Assembly: GCF_001908205.1 (NCBI RefSeq)
Contig: NZ_LGHL01000048.1
Coordinates: 124,001-188,000, forward strand
DNA length: 64,000 bases
Reading direction: 5' to 3'
Origin: Bradyrhizobium sp. NAS80.1
GTDB lineage: Bacteria; Pseudomonadota; Alphaproteobacteria; Rhizobiales; Xanthobacteraceae
Below are positions 41,903 through 50,787 of this stretch, piece by piece. Both the position numbers and the translations under genes were made by a program. Position 1 is the first letter of the stretch. Every line of letters starts with the position of its first letter. A model generated the notes under the pieces. The model was not told the DNA's origin. It worked only from the letters and a program-made list of their open reading frames with translations, and ran no database searches.

Positions 41903-42844
41903 TCAAGCCGCGCGCCACATTACCGCTTCCCGCCCCCCCTTCCCTTCACGCTCAAGCGCCTTGCGGACCTCATTGAATTCCTCCAGCGACGCCTTGTCCG
42001 CGCGGGGGAAGCGCAAGTCGAGCTTTTCGAGCGCCGCATTGATTACGGAGCCGATCACGACGCGTGCGAACCATTTGTGGTCAGCCGGCACGATGTACCA
42101 GGGCGAATGAGGCGTTGACGTGTGCCGGACGATGTCCTGATAGACCGCCTGATAGCGCGGCCACAGTGCGCGTTCCTTGATGTCGTCCATGGAAAACTTC
42201 CACTGCTTGGACGGATTCTCCAGTCGCTCGAGAAAGCGCTCGCGCTGCTCGTCCTTGGAGACATTGAGGAAGAATTTCAGCACGACGGTACCATTGCGGC
42301 AGAGGTAGCGCTCGAAGGCCGAGATGTCCTCGAACCGCTCCTTCCAGATGTTCTTGGTCACAAGTTTTGGCGGCAACTTCTCCTTGGCGAGGATCTCCGG
42401 ATGCACGCGCGTCACCAGGCATTCCTCGTAGTGGGAGCGATTGAAGATACCGATATGGCCGCGCTCCGGCAGCGCGATCACGTGCCGCCAGAGGAAGTCG
42501 TGGTGGAGCTCCTTGGTACTCGGCGCCTTGAAGGCATGTACCTCGCAGCCCTGCGGATTGATGCCCTCGAAGATTGCCTTGATCGCAGAATCCTTGCCAC
42601 CGGCGTCCATGGCCTGAAGTACAATCAGGAGCGACCAGCGATCCTGGGCGTAAAGCTTCTCCTGAAACTCGATCAGCCGCTTCTTGTTGGTGTCGAGTAT
42701 CTCCAGCGCCTTCTCCTTATCGAGGTCGCCCTTCTCGTTGGTCTTGTGGTCCTTGAGGTGAAACTTGCCGGATCCGTCGTAACGGAATGGCGTGATGTAG
42801 CGGTCAAGTTCCTGGGCGAGCGATTTGGACGGCTTCTTGTTCAT
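41903..42844 (-). CDS. ppk2: Polyphosphate kinase 2 family protein at the end of the liv operon
   Basis: 313 aa. Walker A is DAGGKDS (residues 80-86), followed by GINPQGCEVHAFKAPSTKELHHDFLWRH, the lid/Walker B region GIFNRSHYEECLVTRVHPEIL and WYIVPADHKWFARV. It is a full-length PPK2, clearly related to but diverged from the one at 22083. ATG 42844 lies 41 bases inside the end of livM in another frame, so it should be translated together with the transporter subunits. PPK2 enzymes make or use nucleoside triphosphates from polyphosphate; why one belongs to an amino-acid importer operon is open. Confidence 0.93.
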   Translation of the reverse strand: MNKKPSKSLAQELDRYITPFRYDGSGKFHLKDHKTNEKGDLDKEKALEILDTNKKRLIEFQEKLYAQDRWSLLIVLQAMDAGGKDSAIKAIFEGINPQGCEVHAFKAPSTKELHHDFLWRHVIALPERGHIGIFNRSHYEECLVTRVHPEILAKEKLPPKLVTKNIWKERFEDISAFERYLCRNGTVVLKFFLNVSKDEQRERFLERLENPSKQWKFSMDDIKERALWPRYQAVYQDIVRHTSTPHSPWYIVPADHKWFARVVIGSVINAALEKLDLRFPRADKASLEEFNEVRKALEREGKGGREAVMWRAA

Positions 42845-43823
42845 GAGCGCGAGGCACCTTGCGTTGCGGCTTCAACCGGTCGAGCAAGCTACCAAGGATA
42901 CCCTTGGGAAGGAATATGATGAAGAGGACGAGCAGCACGCCGTAGACGAGGTTGTCCCAGCCGACCGCCTTGGTGCCGAAGCCGATGCGCAAGGTCTCGG
43001 CCAGCAAAATGGTGATGACAGCACCGACGGTCGGGCCGAGCGAGACGAAGAGCCCGCCGACGATGGCCGCGAACACCATCTGAAGGGACACGGCGATGCC
43101 GCTGACCGTGTCGGGCGTGATGAACATCTGATACTGGCAGTAGATAGCGCCTGCCAGGGCCGTCATCAGCGCACTGAGCAGCGTGATCTTCAGCTTCTCG
43201 GCCGTGACGTCGACACCGGCGGCGGCCGCGGCATCCTCGTCCTCCGAGATCGCCTCCAGCGCATAGCGCGCCATGCTGCGATCGACCCAGTGCCAGACCA
43301 GGATGCCCGCAAGCCATACCCCCAGCGCGATCAGGTACCAGGTCGTCTTGTCGTCGAATTGCAACGCCAGCAGCTTGCTGCCCGAGGCCCGGTTCGGCGT
43401 ATAGCCGAGGGAGCCGCCGGTGTAGTCGCGCGTTGCGGTGATGACCTGAAGCACGATGCCGGAGAGCGCCAGCGTCACCAGCACGAAATAGTGCCCGGTG
43501 ATGCGGAAGCGGAAACAGGGGTAGCCGACGACCAGCGCGAGCGCGCCGGCCGCGACCATGCTGAGGGGAATGCCGATCCAGGGCGTCAGCCCGAGATGAT
43601 TCCAGAGCAGCGCGGTGACATAGGCTCCGATCCCCATGAATCCGCCATGGCCGAGCGAGACGAGGCCGAAGCGCCCCATCATCGACCAGGACGTATAGGC
43701 GAACGACCAGATCAGGATCAGCACCAGAATGTGCAGATGATAAGGATCGCGATAGACGAAGGGCAGCGCGACCAGCGCCGCCAGTCCCAGCGCCCATGCA
43801 GCAAGCCGTCCCTGCCCCATCAT
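42804..43823 (-). CDS. livM: Branched-chain amino acid ABC transporter permease
   Basis: 339 aa inner-membrane permease with about ten hydrophobic segments. Typical LivM pieces are seen: SLGHGGFMGIGAYVTALLW, GYPCFRFRITGHYFVLVTLALSGI, a long cytoplasmic loop YALEAISEDEDAAAAAGVDVTAEKLKITLLSA, and the end VLLVLFIIFLPKGILGSL. ATG 43823 overlaps the livH stop (ATGATG). The longer frame to 44000 runs inside livH and is not part of the gene. The last codons overlap the ppk2 start by 41 bases. Confidence 0.92.
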   Translation of the reverse strand: MMGQGRLAAWALGLAALVALPFVYRDPYHLHILVLILIWSFAYTSWSMMGRFGLVSLGHGGFMGIGAYVTALLWNHLGLTPWIGIPLSMVAAGALALVVGYPCFRFRITGHYFVLVTLALSGIVLQVITATRDYTGGSLGYTPNRASGSKLLALQFDDKTTWYLIALGVWLAGILVWHWVDRSMARYALEAISEDEDAAAAAGVDVTAEKLKITLLSALMTALAGAIYCQYQMFITPDTVSGIAVSLQMVFAAIVGGLFVSLGPTVGAVITILLAETLRIGFGTKAVGWDNLVYGVLLVLFIIFLPKGILGSLLDRLKPQRKVPRAHEQEAVQIARPGT

Positions 43824-44701
43824 CGGCGCCTCGCCAAGAGGCCCGCGGGCCGGATGAACATCATGACGATGAAGAAGGCGAAGGCGAGCACATAGCCCCA
43901 TTCGAGATCGGAGAACAGGCCACCGAGCGAGATGATCTCGGCGAAGACGAAGGAGGCGACGAAGCCGCCGACGAAATTGCCGAGGCCACCAAGCACGCAA
44001 ATGAGGAAGGTGATCGGCCCGAAGGAAAGACCGACGAAGGGGTGCACGTCATATTGCAGCACCAGCAGGCAGGCCGCGAGCCCGGCCAGCGCGCCGCCGA
44101 GCGCCGACGTGATGAGATAGATCCGCTTCGTATCGACGCCCATCAGCGCCATGATCTGCCGGTCCTGCGAGATGGCGCGGATGGCGGTGCCGGTGAACGT
44201 GCGCGTCATGAACAGGTAGACCGCGACCATGCCGACCAGCGCCGCCAGGAACGAGAGCAGCCGCGCGTAACTGAAATTCATGTCGCCGAAGGCGAGCACC
44301 GGCAGGCGGATGCCGAGATTGCGGAAGTCGATGCCGAAGGCGACGGTGGCAAAGCTCTGGAGCACGATCAGCACGCCGCCGGTCGCGAGCAACTGGTTGA
44401 TCGGTGGCGCGGTCAGCAGTGGCGCGATCACGAGGTAGTGCAGCGCTGCGCCGAGCACCGCGACCAGAAGGATCGTGAGCGGCGCGGCGATGAAGTAGCT
44501 GATGCCGTAGTACTGAACCATGAAATACATGGCATACATGCCGATCATCACGAGTTCGGCGTAGCAGATCCAGGTCACGTCGATGACGCCGAAGATCAAG
44601 TTGAGCCCGAGCGCAAGGAGCGCCAACACGCCCCCGAGCAGGATGCCGTTGATCACGGCCTCCAGCAGGTAGATGTCGAAAATGTCCAAAAATGCTTGCA
44701 T
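43820..44701 (-). CDS. livH: Branched-chain amino acid ABC transporter permease
   Basis: 293 aa permease. The opening LLEAVINGILLGGVLALLALGLNLIFGVIDVTWICYAELVMIGMY and the EAA-like loop FTGTAIRAISQDRQIMALMGVDTKRIYLITSALGGALAGLAACLL are standard for LivH. ATG 44701 lies 12 bases after the livF stop. It forms the membrane channel together with livM. Confidence 0.92.
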   Translation of the reverse strand: MQAFLDIFDIYLLEAVINGILLGGVLALLALGLNLIFGVIDVTWICYAELVMIGMYAMYFMVQYYGISYFIAAPLTILLVAVLGAALHYLVIAPLLTAPPINQLLATGGVLIVLQSFATVAFGIDFRNLGIRLPVLAFGDMNFSYARLLSFLAALVGMVAVYLFMTRTFTGTAIRAISQDRQIMALMGVDTKRIYLITSALGGALAGLAACLLVLQYDVHPFVGLSFGPITFLICVLGGLGNFVGGFVASFVFAEIISLGGLFSDLEWGYVLAFAFFIVMMFIRPAGLLARRR

Positions 44702-44713
44702 TCCTGCATGCCC

Positions 44714-45418
44714 CTACACCCCGAGATACGCTTCCTTGACCGTGTCGTTCGCCAGCATCTCGGCAGAGGTGCCGGAGGCCCTGATCGTACCCGCCTCGAT
44801 CAGATAGGCGCGGTCGACCACCCGCAGCACCTGCTGCACGTTCTGCTCGACGATCAGCACAGTCAGCCCGCTGGCGCGGATCCGCCTCACCAGCTCGAAC
44901 ACCTGCTGCACCACGACCGGCGCCAGCCCGGCCGAGGGTTCGTCGAGCAGCAGGAGCTTTGGATTCGACATCAGGGCGCGGCCGATCGCGCACATCTGCT
45001 GCTCGCCGCCGGACATGGTGCCGGCCATCTGGTGGCGGCGCTCCTTCAGGCGTGGGAACAGGTCGAACACGACATCCAGCCGCTCGGCATAGTGGCCTCG
45101 GGCCTCCTTCATGAAGGCGCCCATCTTGAGATTGTCGTCGACCGAGAGCTGTGGAAACAGCCGCCGGTTCTCCGGCACATGCGCGATCCCGAGGCTGACA
45201 ATCTTGTGCGGCGGCGTCGCCACGACGCTGGCGTCCTCCATCCTGATCGACCCGCGCGAGGGACGGATCAGGCCGGAGATCACGCGCATCAGGGTGGTCT
45301 TGCCGGCGCCGTTGGGACCAATGACGCCGACGGCCTCGCCGGCCCTCACGTCGAGATTGATGTCGAACAGGGCCTGGAACGTGCCATAGCCGGCATTGAC
45401 GGCGCGGAGCTCCAGCAT
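44714..45418 (-). CDS. livF: Branched-chain amino acid ABC transporter ATP-binding protein
   Basis: 234 aa ATPase: Walker A GPNGAGKTTLMRV, Q-loop and LivF-type VPENRRLFPQLSVDDNLKMGAF, signature MSGGEQQMCAIGRAL, Walker B LLLLDEPSAGLAPVVV, and the LivF ending LIVEQNVQQVLRVVDRAYLIEAGTI. Only three bases separate it from livG. The last residues KEAYLGV are typical for the family. Confidence 0.95.
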   Translation of the reverse strand: MLELRAVNAGYGTFQALFDINLDVRAGEAVGVIGPNGAGKTTLMRVISGLIRPSRGSIRMEDASVVATPPHKIVSLGIAHVPENRRLFPQLSVDDNLKMGAFMKEARGHYAERLDVVFDLFPRLKERRHQMAGTMSGGEQQMCAIGRALMSNPKLLLLDEPSAGLAPVVVQQVFELVRRIRASGLTVLIVEQNVQQVLRVVDRAYLIEAGTIRASGTSAEMLANDTVKEAYLGV

Positions 45419-45421
45419 TGT

Positions 45422-46189
45422 CTAGCCCCCCGCGCGGCGGCGCGCTTCGGCGGCCGCGGCCTGCGTGATCTCCGCATCGGTTCCGAGATAGACCTCGATC
45501 ACGCGCGGATCACCGGCAACCGCGCTCGGTAGTCCCTCAGAGATCTTCTCGCCGTGATCCAGCACCATGACGCGGTCGACGACGCGCATCAGCACGCCCA
45601 TGATGTGCTCGACCCAGATGATTGTGATGCCGAGTTCGTCGCGGATGTTGCGCAGCATGTCGGCCGCCTGGTCCATCTCGGCCTCATCGAGGCCGCCGAG
45701 GCTCTCATCGGCGAGCAGCAATTTGGGCGCGGTGGCGAGCGCTTTCGCGAGTTCGAGCTTCTTCAGGCCGGCCGCGCCCAGGCCGTCGACGCTGGCGTGG
45801 CGATCGGTCGGCAGGCCGACCATGGCCAGCGAACGCTCGGCTGCCTCCTCCGCCTTGACGCGGCTGTGTCGACCCTGGCCGTAGAAGCCTGCGAGCGCGA
45901 CGTTCTCGAAGATGGTCAGTCGCCGGAACGGCCGCGGGATCTGAAAGGTACGGCCGATGCCGCTGTTGATGATCCGATGCGGGGCAAGGCCCGCGATCTC
46001 TGAGCCGCCGAACAGGATTGAGCCGGAGCTCGGTGCCAGCGTGCCGGAGAGCATGTTGAAGATCGTGCTCTTGCCCGAGCCGTTAGGGCCGATCAGGCCG
46101 AGGATCTCGCCCTGATCGACCCGAAACGAAACGTTGTTGACGGCGGTGAAGCCACCAAACCGCTTCACCAGCCCGCTGACCTCCAACAC
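45422..46189 (-). CDS. livG: Branched-chain amino acid ABC transporter ATP-binding protein
   Basis: 255 aa ATPase: Walker A GPNGSGKSTIFNMLSG, the LivG segment SGIGRTFQIPRPFRRLTIFENVALAGFYG, Walker B LLLADESLGGLDEAEMD, and the switch His in WVEHIMGVLMRVVDRVMVLDHGEKI. The usual LSYG-type signature is diverged (DGLGAAGLKKLELAKAL). It starts 15 bases after the livK stop. Confidence 0.95.
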   Translation of the reverse strand: MLEVSGLVKRFGGFTAVNNVSFRVDQGEILGLIGPNGSGKSTIFNMLSGTLAPSSGSILFGGSEIAGLAPHRIINSGIGRTFQIPRPFRRLTIFENVALAGFYGQGRHSRVKAEEAAERSLAMVGLPTDRHASVDGLGAAGLKKLELAKALATAPKLLLADESLGGLDEAEMDQAADMLRNIRDELGITIIWVEHIMGVLMRVVDRVMVLDHGEKISEGLPSAVAGDPRVIEVYLGTDAEITQAAAAEARRRAGG

Positions 46190-46204
46190 CGGAACACTCC
46201 GCCG

Positions 46205-47515
46205 CTACTGGTTGCTGTAGGTGGTGCCCTTCGGCAGCGGCAGCACGGCCTCGCGCTGCGCCTGGCTCTTGGGCCACACCACAGAGGACTTGTCGTCGAT
46301 ATACTGGATCACGACCGGGAACGAGCGCTCGTTCTGCCCGGCCATGGGCGTGCCCTCGCCATAGAACTTCACGCCGAAGCCGAGCATGGTGCCGCCTTCG
46401 GGGATGTCGGTGTCGAGCGCCGCCTTGCGCAACGCGTCAGGATCGACCCCGCCATATTTCTTGATCGCGCGCGGCAGCACGTCGTTCATGAAGACATAGG
46501 TGTTGGATGCGCCGATGCCGACATGCGCGGAGCGGATTGCTACGCCCGGCTTGATCTTGTCGAATTCCTCGCCGACCATCTTGATGACCGGCGCGAGCTT
46601 CGGATCCATCGTCTTCTGGTTGGCGAGCCAGATCGAGATCGGGTCGGTGTTGAAGATGTAGTTCGCGTCAGTGCCCATCCCTTCCTTGAGCTTCTCATAG
46701 ACGCCGTAGCCGGCGCCATGACCGACGAGAGCTGCGAACTTCAGGCCCTGCTCGCGGGCCTGGCGGAGCAGAAGCGTGATGTCGGGATTGTAGCCGGTGT
46801 GGAAGATCACGTCGGGCTTGGCGCGCTTGAGCTTGGTCACCAGCGCGGAGAGATCCGGTGCGGTCGCCGAATAACCCTCCTTCAGCACCACGTTGAAGCC
46901 GGCCTTCCTCGCGCCGGCCTCATTGCCCTTGGAGACGTCGACGCCGTAGGAGCCGTCCTCGTGGATGATGGCGACGCGGAGGTCCTTCGGCTCCTTGCCC
47001 AGCTTCGTCTTGGCGTTCTGCGCGATGAAATCCATCGTCATCGCACCGAACTGGTCGCCGCTCGCCTGCGGACGGAAGACGTACTTGTAGTTCTTGTCGG
47101 CGAAGACGGCGGACGAGATGCAGGTCGTCATCCACATGAACTTCTTCAGCTGCTCGACGCGGGCCGCGACCGGCACGCATTGCGCGGAGGAGAAGAAGCC
47201 GAGCACCATGTCCACCTTCTCCTGCTCGAGCAGGCGGACGGATTCGTTGATGGCGACGTCAGGCTTGCTCTGGGCATCGGCGTAGACAGCCTCGACCTTG
47301 TAACCCTCGACGCCGATCTTACTGAACTGGTCGAGGATGATCTTGGTGCCGATATATTCGAGCTCGGATCCGCCGCCGGCGAGCGGGCCGGTCAGGTCAA
47401 AAATAACGCCGATCTTGATCTTCTTGTCCTGAGCCTGGGCGGACATCGCCAGACCCGTTGTCGCAACCGCGACCATCAGCCCACACACCACGCGGGCAGC
47501 CATGCGCAAGCGCAT
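46205..47515 (-). CDS. livK: Branched-chain amino acid-type ABC transporter binding protein
   Basis: 436 aa receptor and first gene of the liv operon. ATG 47515 follows GGGAGGTTTTG and gives a signal peptide (ARVVCGLMVAVATTGLAMSAQAQD). The mature part (IKIGVIFDLTGPLAGGGSELEYIG..., HEDGSYGVDVSKGNEAGARKAG, ending PLPKGTTYSNQ) is a Peripla_BP_6 fold of the urea/amide/branched-chain type. It is a paralogue of the Tat-exported receptor at 2009. The ligand might be an amide or aromatic acid rather than leucine; the gene symbol reflects position only. Confidence 0.9.
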   Translation of the reverse strand: MRLRMAARVVCGLMVAVATTGLAMSAQAQDKKIKIGVIFDLTGPLAGGGSELEYIGTKIILDQFSKIGVEGYKVEAVYADAQSKPDVAINESVRLLEQEKVDMVLGFFSSAQCVPVAARVEQLKKFMWMTTCISSAVFADKNYKYVFRPQASGDQFGAMTMDFIAQNAKTKLGKEPKDLRVAIIHEDGSYGVDVSKGNEAGARKAGFNVVLKEGYSATAPDLSALVTKLKRAKPDVIFHTGYNPDITLLLRQAREQGLKFAALVGHGAGYGVYEKLKEGMGTDANYIFNTDPISIWLANQKTMDPKLAPVIKMVGEEFDKIKPGVAIRSAHVGIGASNTYVFMNDVLPRAIKKYGGVDPDALRKAALDTDIPEGGTMLGFGVKFYGEGTPMAGQNERSFPVVIQYIDDKSSVVWPKSQAQREAVLPLPKGTTYSNQ

Positions 47516-47609
47516 CAAAACCTCCCTGAACGATTGTGCATTGCATTCTTTTTGGTTTTTCTTTTTGCCCATCACATGGGCTGGGCGATGCGATGTCAAG
47601 CCTCGCGCA

Positions 47610-48314
47610 TCAGCGCGAAGCGAACTGCCGCTCGACGAAGGCCGTGACAAATCGCGGCATGGACGGCGTGAGATCGCTCATCCCGCGCACGAGATGAATG
47701 GCCGACAGCTCAGGCTCGGCCTCGCGGGCGAGATTGGCTTCTATCCGGGCACGGGCCACCTCGCCCGGCATATCCAGGTTGAGGACCTGCATCATTGCAA
47801 TCGACGGACCGGTGACAACACAGTGCCAATCCGGCTCGGCCCGGTAGTCGGCCGTGGTCAGGCCGGTCTCCTCCCCGATCTCGCGCACGACGCTGCCGGG
47901 GATATCGAGTGTGCCGTCCCTGACGTCGTCGAGGTCCGGCGTGCCCGAAGGGAAATAGATGCGGCCCGCGTTAGCGGTGTGCTGCGCCATCTCGCCCATG
48001 ACGAAGGCGCCGTCGGAGGTGCGCAGCGCGCCCATGCCGAAGCCGTTGAACACGGCCGGATCAGGAAAGCCCCAGTCGCGCCAGGCAAGGAAGCTCGCGA
48101 AATCGGTCTCGAAATAGGTCGCTGAGAGATGGCCGTCCGTGAACACGGCGTCGCGCCCGAGCAGAACGCGGCCGTTCCATATCTTCGGCCGCTCCCGTTG
48201 CTTCTCGGCGAAATGCGCTTCGATCTCCGCACGCCGTTCCTCCGCGAACGGCCAGACGATCGGGCGTACCGCAAGATCAAGCGTCGTGACGCGATGAATG
48301 ACCGGTGACGTCAT
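47610..48314 (-). CDS. Nudix hydrolase
   Basis: 234 aa. The Nudix box core REIGEETGL is present, preceded by GTPDLDDVRDGTLDIPGSVV. The upstream Glu expected seven residues before the Arg is replaced by Leu, so the motif is incomplete at that point. The first half carries a family-specific domain (KIWNGRVLLGRDAVFTDGHLSATYFETDFASFLAWRDWGFPD) seen in plant-Nudix-like bacterial homologues. Nudix enzymes hydrolyse nucleoside diphosphate derivatives. It lies 95 bases upstream of livK on the same strand and could share its transcript. Confidence 0.85.
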   Translation of the reverse strand: MTSPVIHRVTTLDLAVRPIVWPFAEERRAEIEAHFAEKQRERPKIWNGRVLLGRDAVFTDGHLSATYFETDFASFLAWRDWGFPDPAVFNGFGMGALRTSDGAFVMGEMAQHTANAGRIYFPSGTPDLDDVRDGTLDIPGSVVREIGEETGLTTADYRAEPDWHCVVTGPSIAMMQVLNLDMPGEVARARIEANLAREAEPELSAIHLVRGMSDLTPSMPRFVTAFVERQFASR

Positions 48315-48338
48315 GACGCCTGACTACCTTCGCGTCAG

Positions 48339-49364
48339 TTATTTGGCGTTCCCCGTGGTCTTCTTGGCCTGGTCGGCGAACTTGTTGGTGAAGGTCTTGC
48401 TGACGTCGATCTTGGCGTTGGCCACCTCTGGCGAGCCGACGCTGAACACCGCGAGCACTGCGTCCGCGCCCTTCGGGTCCATCTTGCCGGTTTCGGAGAA
48501 CATCGGGATCGTGTTCTTCAACGCGGCGAGATAGAGATCCTTGTTCTTGCCGACCATCTCGTCGGGCATCTTCGCCATGATCTCTTCGGGCGAATGCGAA
48601 TGGATCCAGGCAAGCGTGCTCAGCATCGCATTGGTGAGCGCCTGCGTTTCCTTCTCGTGGCCTGAAACCCAGGCCGCGGTCGAGTACAGGGCGCCGCCAG
48701 GATATTCGCCGCCGAAGGTCTCGAGCGTGTCCTTTTGGGTGCGGGTGTCGCTGAGGATGCGCAAATCCTTGTGGCTGCCCTGGAGCACGGTGACCGAGGG
48801 ATCGAGCATCACGGCCGCGTCGAGCTGCCCCTGCTCCATCGCGGCGACCGCGGTGGCGCCGAGGCCGACGCCGATCACGGCGGTGCCGGCGGGATCGAGC
48901 CCGTTCTTCTTGAGGAGATACTTTAGGAAGAAGTCGGTGGAAGAGCCAGGCGCGCTGACGCCGACCTTCTTGCCGGCGAGGTCCTTGATCGACTTGATGT
49001 CATTGGTCCGCGACGGAGCGACTACCAGCACGAGACCGGGATAGCGGTCATAGACCACGAAGGCCTGGAGCTCCTGCTTCTTGGCCGCGAGGTTGACGCA
49101 ATGGTCGAAATAGCCGGAGACCACGTCGGCACTGCCGCCGAGCACGGCCTTGAGCGCGTCCGAGCCGCCCTTGAGGTCCACGAGCTCGACATTGAGACCG
49201 GCCTTTTCGTACTCGCCGAGCTGCTTTGCCAGCACCGTCGGCAGATAGCACAGGCAGGCGCCGCCGCCGACCGCGATGGTGACCTTGCTTTGCGCCGCGG
49301 CAAGACCCGTGGTGAGCGTCAGCGCGAGCAACGCGCCGGCGAGCCTGGCAATCGTGTTCTTCAT
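48339..49364 (-). CDS. ABC transporter binding protein, NitT/TauT/SsuA type
   Basis: 341 aa. ATG 49364 with GGAGGAAACCA before it opens a signal peptide (ARLAGALLALTLTTGLAAAQ). The NMT1-type receptor follows: VTIAVGGGACLCYLPTVLAKQLGEYEKAGLNVELVDLKGGSDALKAVLGGSADVVSGYFDH and DLAGKKVGVSAPGSSTDFFLKYLLKKNGL. It should work with the permease (49999) and ATPase (50787) on the same strand, although a cupin gene on the opposite strand lies between. The ligand may be a sulfonate, taurine, nitrate or a pyrimidine-like compound. Confidence 0.9.
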   Translation of the reverse strand: MKNTIARLAGALLALTLTTGLAAAQSKVTIAVGGGACLCYLPTVLAKQLGEYEKAGLNVELVDLKGGSDALKAVLGGSADVVSGYFDHCVNLAAKKQELQAFVVYDRYPGLVLVVAPSRTNDIKSIKDLAGKKVGVSAPGSSTDFFLKYLLKKNGLDPAGTAVIGVGLGATAVAAMEQGQLDAAVMLDPSVTVLQGSHKDLRILSDTRTQKDTLETFGGEYPGGALYSTAAWVSGHEKETQALTNAMLSTLAWIHSHSPEEIMAKMPDEMVGKNKDLYLAALKNTIPMFSETGKMDPKGADAVLAVFSVGSPEVANAKIDVSKTFTNKFADQAKKTTGNAK

Positions 49365-49500
49365 TGGTTTCCTCCGTTCGGCCGGCGGCACCATAGAGCA
49401 GCACGGCTGGCTTGAGAAGCACGGCCTAAGGCTCTGGTCATCGGACTTTCGGCGCAATAGCATGCGCGAACAACAACAACCCTTGATAGGAGGATCGTTC

Positions 49501-49950
49501 ATGAATCGCCTTGCTGCCGGGCTGTCGACCGCCGCCGCCTTTGTCGCCGGATGCGGCGCGACCTACCTGCTCGGGCCGGCGCTCGCCGCCGAGAGCATCA
49601 CCGCGCAGATCATTCACACCGGTGAGATGGAAGGCGATGCGCTGGGCCCCGCCAACAAGGTCGGCTACCGCTCCAAGACCTTCATGACCGCCGACGGTGC
49701 CACCGTGTCAATCCAGGTCGGCAATGTCCCCAAGCACCTGCATCCCAACACCAACGAGATCCAGTATATCCTCGACGGGACCGGAACGATCTGGCTCGGC
49801 GACAAGGAAGTGACGGTAAAGCCGGGCGACCTCGTCATCATTCCAAAGGGCACGCCGCATGGCGGCACCAAGCCGATCAGCGGACAGGTCAAGGCGATCG
49901 CGATCAAGACGCCGCCGCAGGCGCCTGACGACGTCAAGCTGCTGGATTAA
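49501..49950 (+). CDS. Exported cupin-domain protein
   Basis: 149 aa with an N-terminal membrane/signal segment (GLSTAAAFVAGCGATYLLGPALAAE) and a single cupin barrel: motif 1 around VPKHLHPNTNEIQYILDGTGTIWLG, with His and Glu metal ligands, and motif 2 around KPGDLVIIPKGTPHGG. ATG 49501 has AGGAGGATCGTTC before it. It is divergent from the binding-protein gene and lies within an ABC transporter cluster of the other strand. Its role is unknown; metal-dependent binding or enzyme activity in the periplasm is possible. Confidence 0.85.
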   Translation: MNRLAAGLSTAAAFVAGCGATYLLGPALAAESITAQIIHTGEMEGDALGPANKVGYRSKTFMTADGATVSIQVGNVPKHLHPNTNEIQYILDGTGTIWLGDKEVTVKPGDLVIIPKGTPHGGTKPISGQVKAIAIKTPPQAPDDVKLLD

Positions 49951-49998
49951 GCCTTCGCTATCCGGGGCTCGCGCCGATGCGCGGGCCCCGCCTAGCAA

Positions 49999-50787
49999 CT
50001 AGCCGCGCCCATCCGATGCGGTCGGCCGCCACACCAGGAGGCGACGCTCGACCAGCGTGACGCCAAAGTCGATCAGGATCACGAAGGCCGACAGCACGAA
50101 CATGCCGGCAAACACGCCGGCAACGTCGAATACGCCTTCGGCCTGCTGGATCAGATAACCGAGCCCTGCCGCCGATCCCAGATACTCGCCGACGACCGCG
50201 CCGACCACGGCGAAGCCGACTGACGTGTGCAGCGAGGAAAACATCCAGGACAGCGCCGACGGCCAGTACACGTGCTGCATCAGCTGCCGCTCGCTCATGC
50301 CGAGCATGCGGCCATTGTCGAGCACGGTGCGGCTGACCTCCTTGACGCCCTGATAGACGTTGAAGAACACGATGAAGAACACCAGCGTCACGCCGAGCGC
50401 GACCTTGGACCAGATGCCGAGGCCAAGCCACAGCGCGAAGATCGGCGCCAGCACGACGCGCGGCAACGCGTTGGCCATCTTCACATAGGGGTCGAACACC
50501 GCCGCGACCCGCGGCTGCCGCGCAAACCAGAAGCCAACCAGGACGCCGCCGACCGAGCCGATCACGAAGGCGAGGATGGATTCCCAGAGCGTGATCGCGA
50601 GATGCTTCCAGATCACGCCGGTCGCAAACCACTTCACGATCTGGCTGAACACATCGACGGGGTTAGAGAAGAAGAACGGCGGCAGCAGGATCTTGCCGAA
50701 CACCGGCACGGTCGAAAAGAACTGCCAGAGCACGATGCAGACGACGGCGACCAGCACTTGCAGTGCTAACAGCGTGACACGCGACAT
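49999..50787 (-). CDS. ABC transporter permease, NitT/TauT/Ssu type
   Basis: 262 aa integral membrane protein with six or so helices. The EAA loop reads DNGRMLGMSERQLMQHVYWPSALSWMFSSLHTSVGFAVVGAVVGEYLGSAAGLGYLI, typical for the group. ATG 50787 overlaps the stop of the ATPase gene (TGATG); a GTG one codon earlier is less likely. It would form the channel for the receptor encoded at 48339. Confidence 0.92.
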   Translation of the reverse strand: MSRVTLLALQVLVAVVCIVLWQFFSTVPVFGKILLPPFFFSNPVDVFSQIVKWFATGVIWKHLAITLWESILAFVIGSVGGVLVGFWFARQPRVAAVFDPYVKMANALPRVVLAPIFALWLGLGIWSKVALGVTLVFFIVFFNVYQGVKEVSRTVLDNGRMLGMSERQLMQHVYWPSALSWMFSSLHTSVGFAVVGAVVGEYLGSAAGLGYLIQQAEGVFDVAGVFAGMFVLSAFVILIDFGVTLVERRLLVWRPTASDGRG

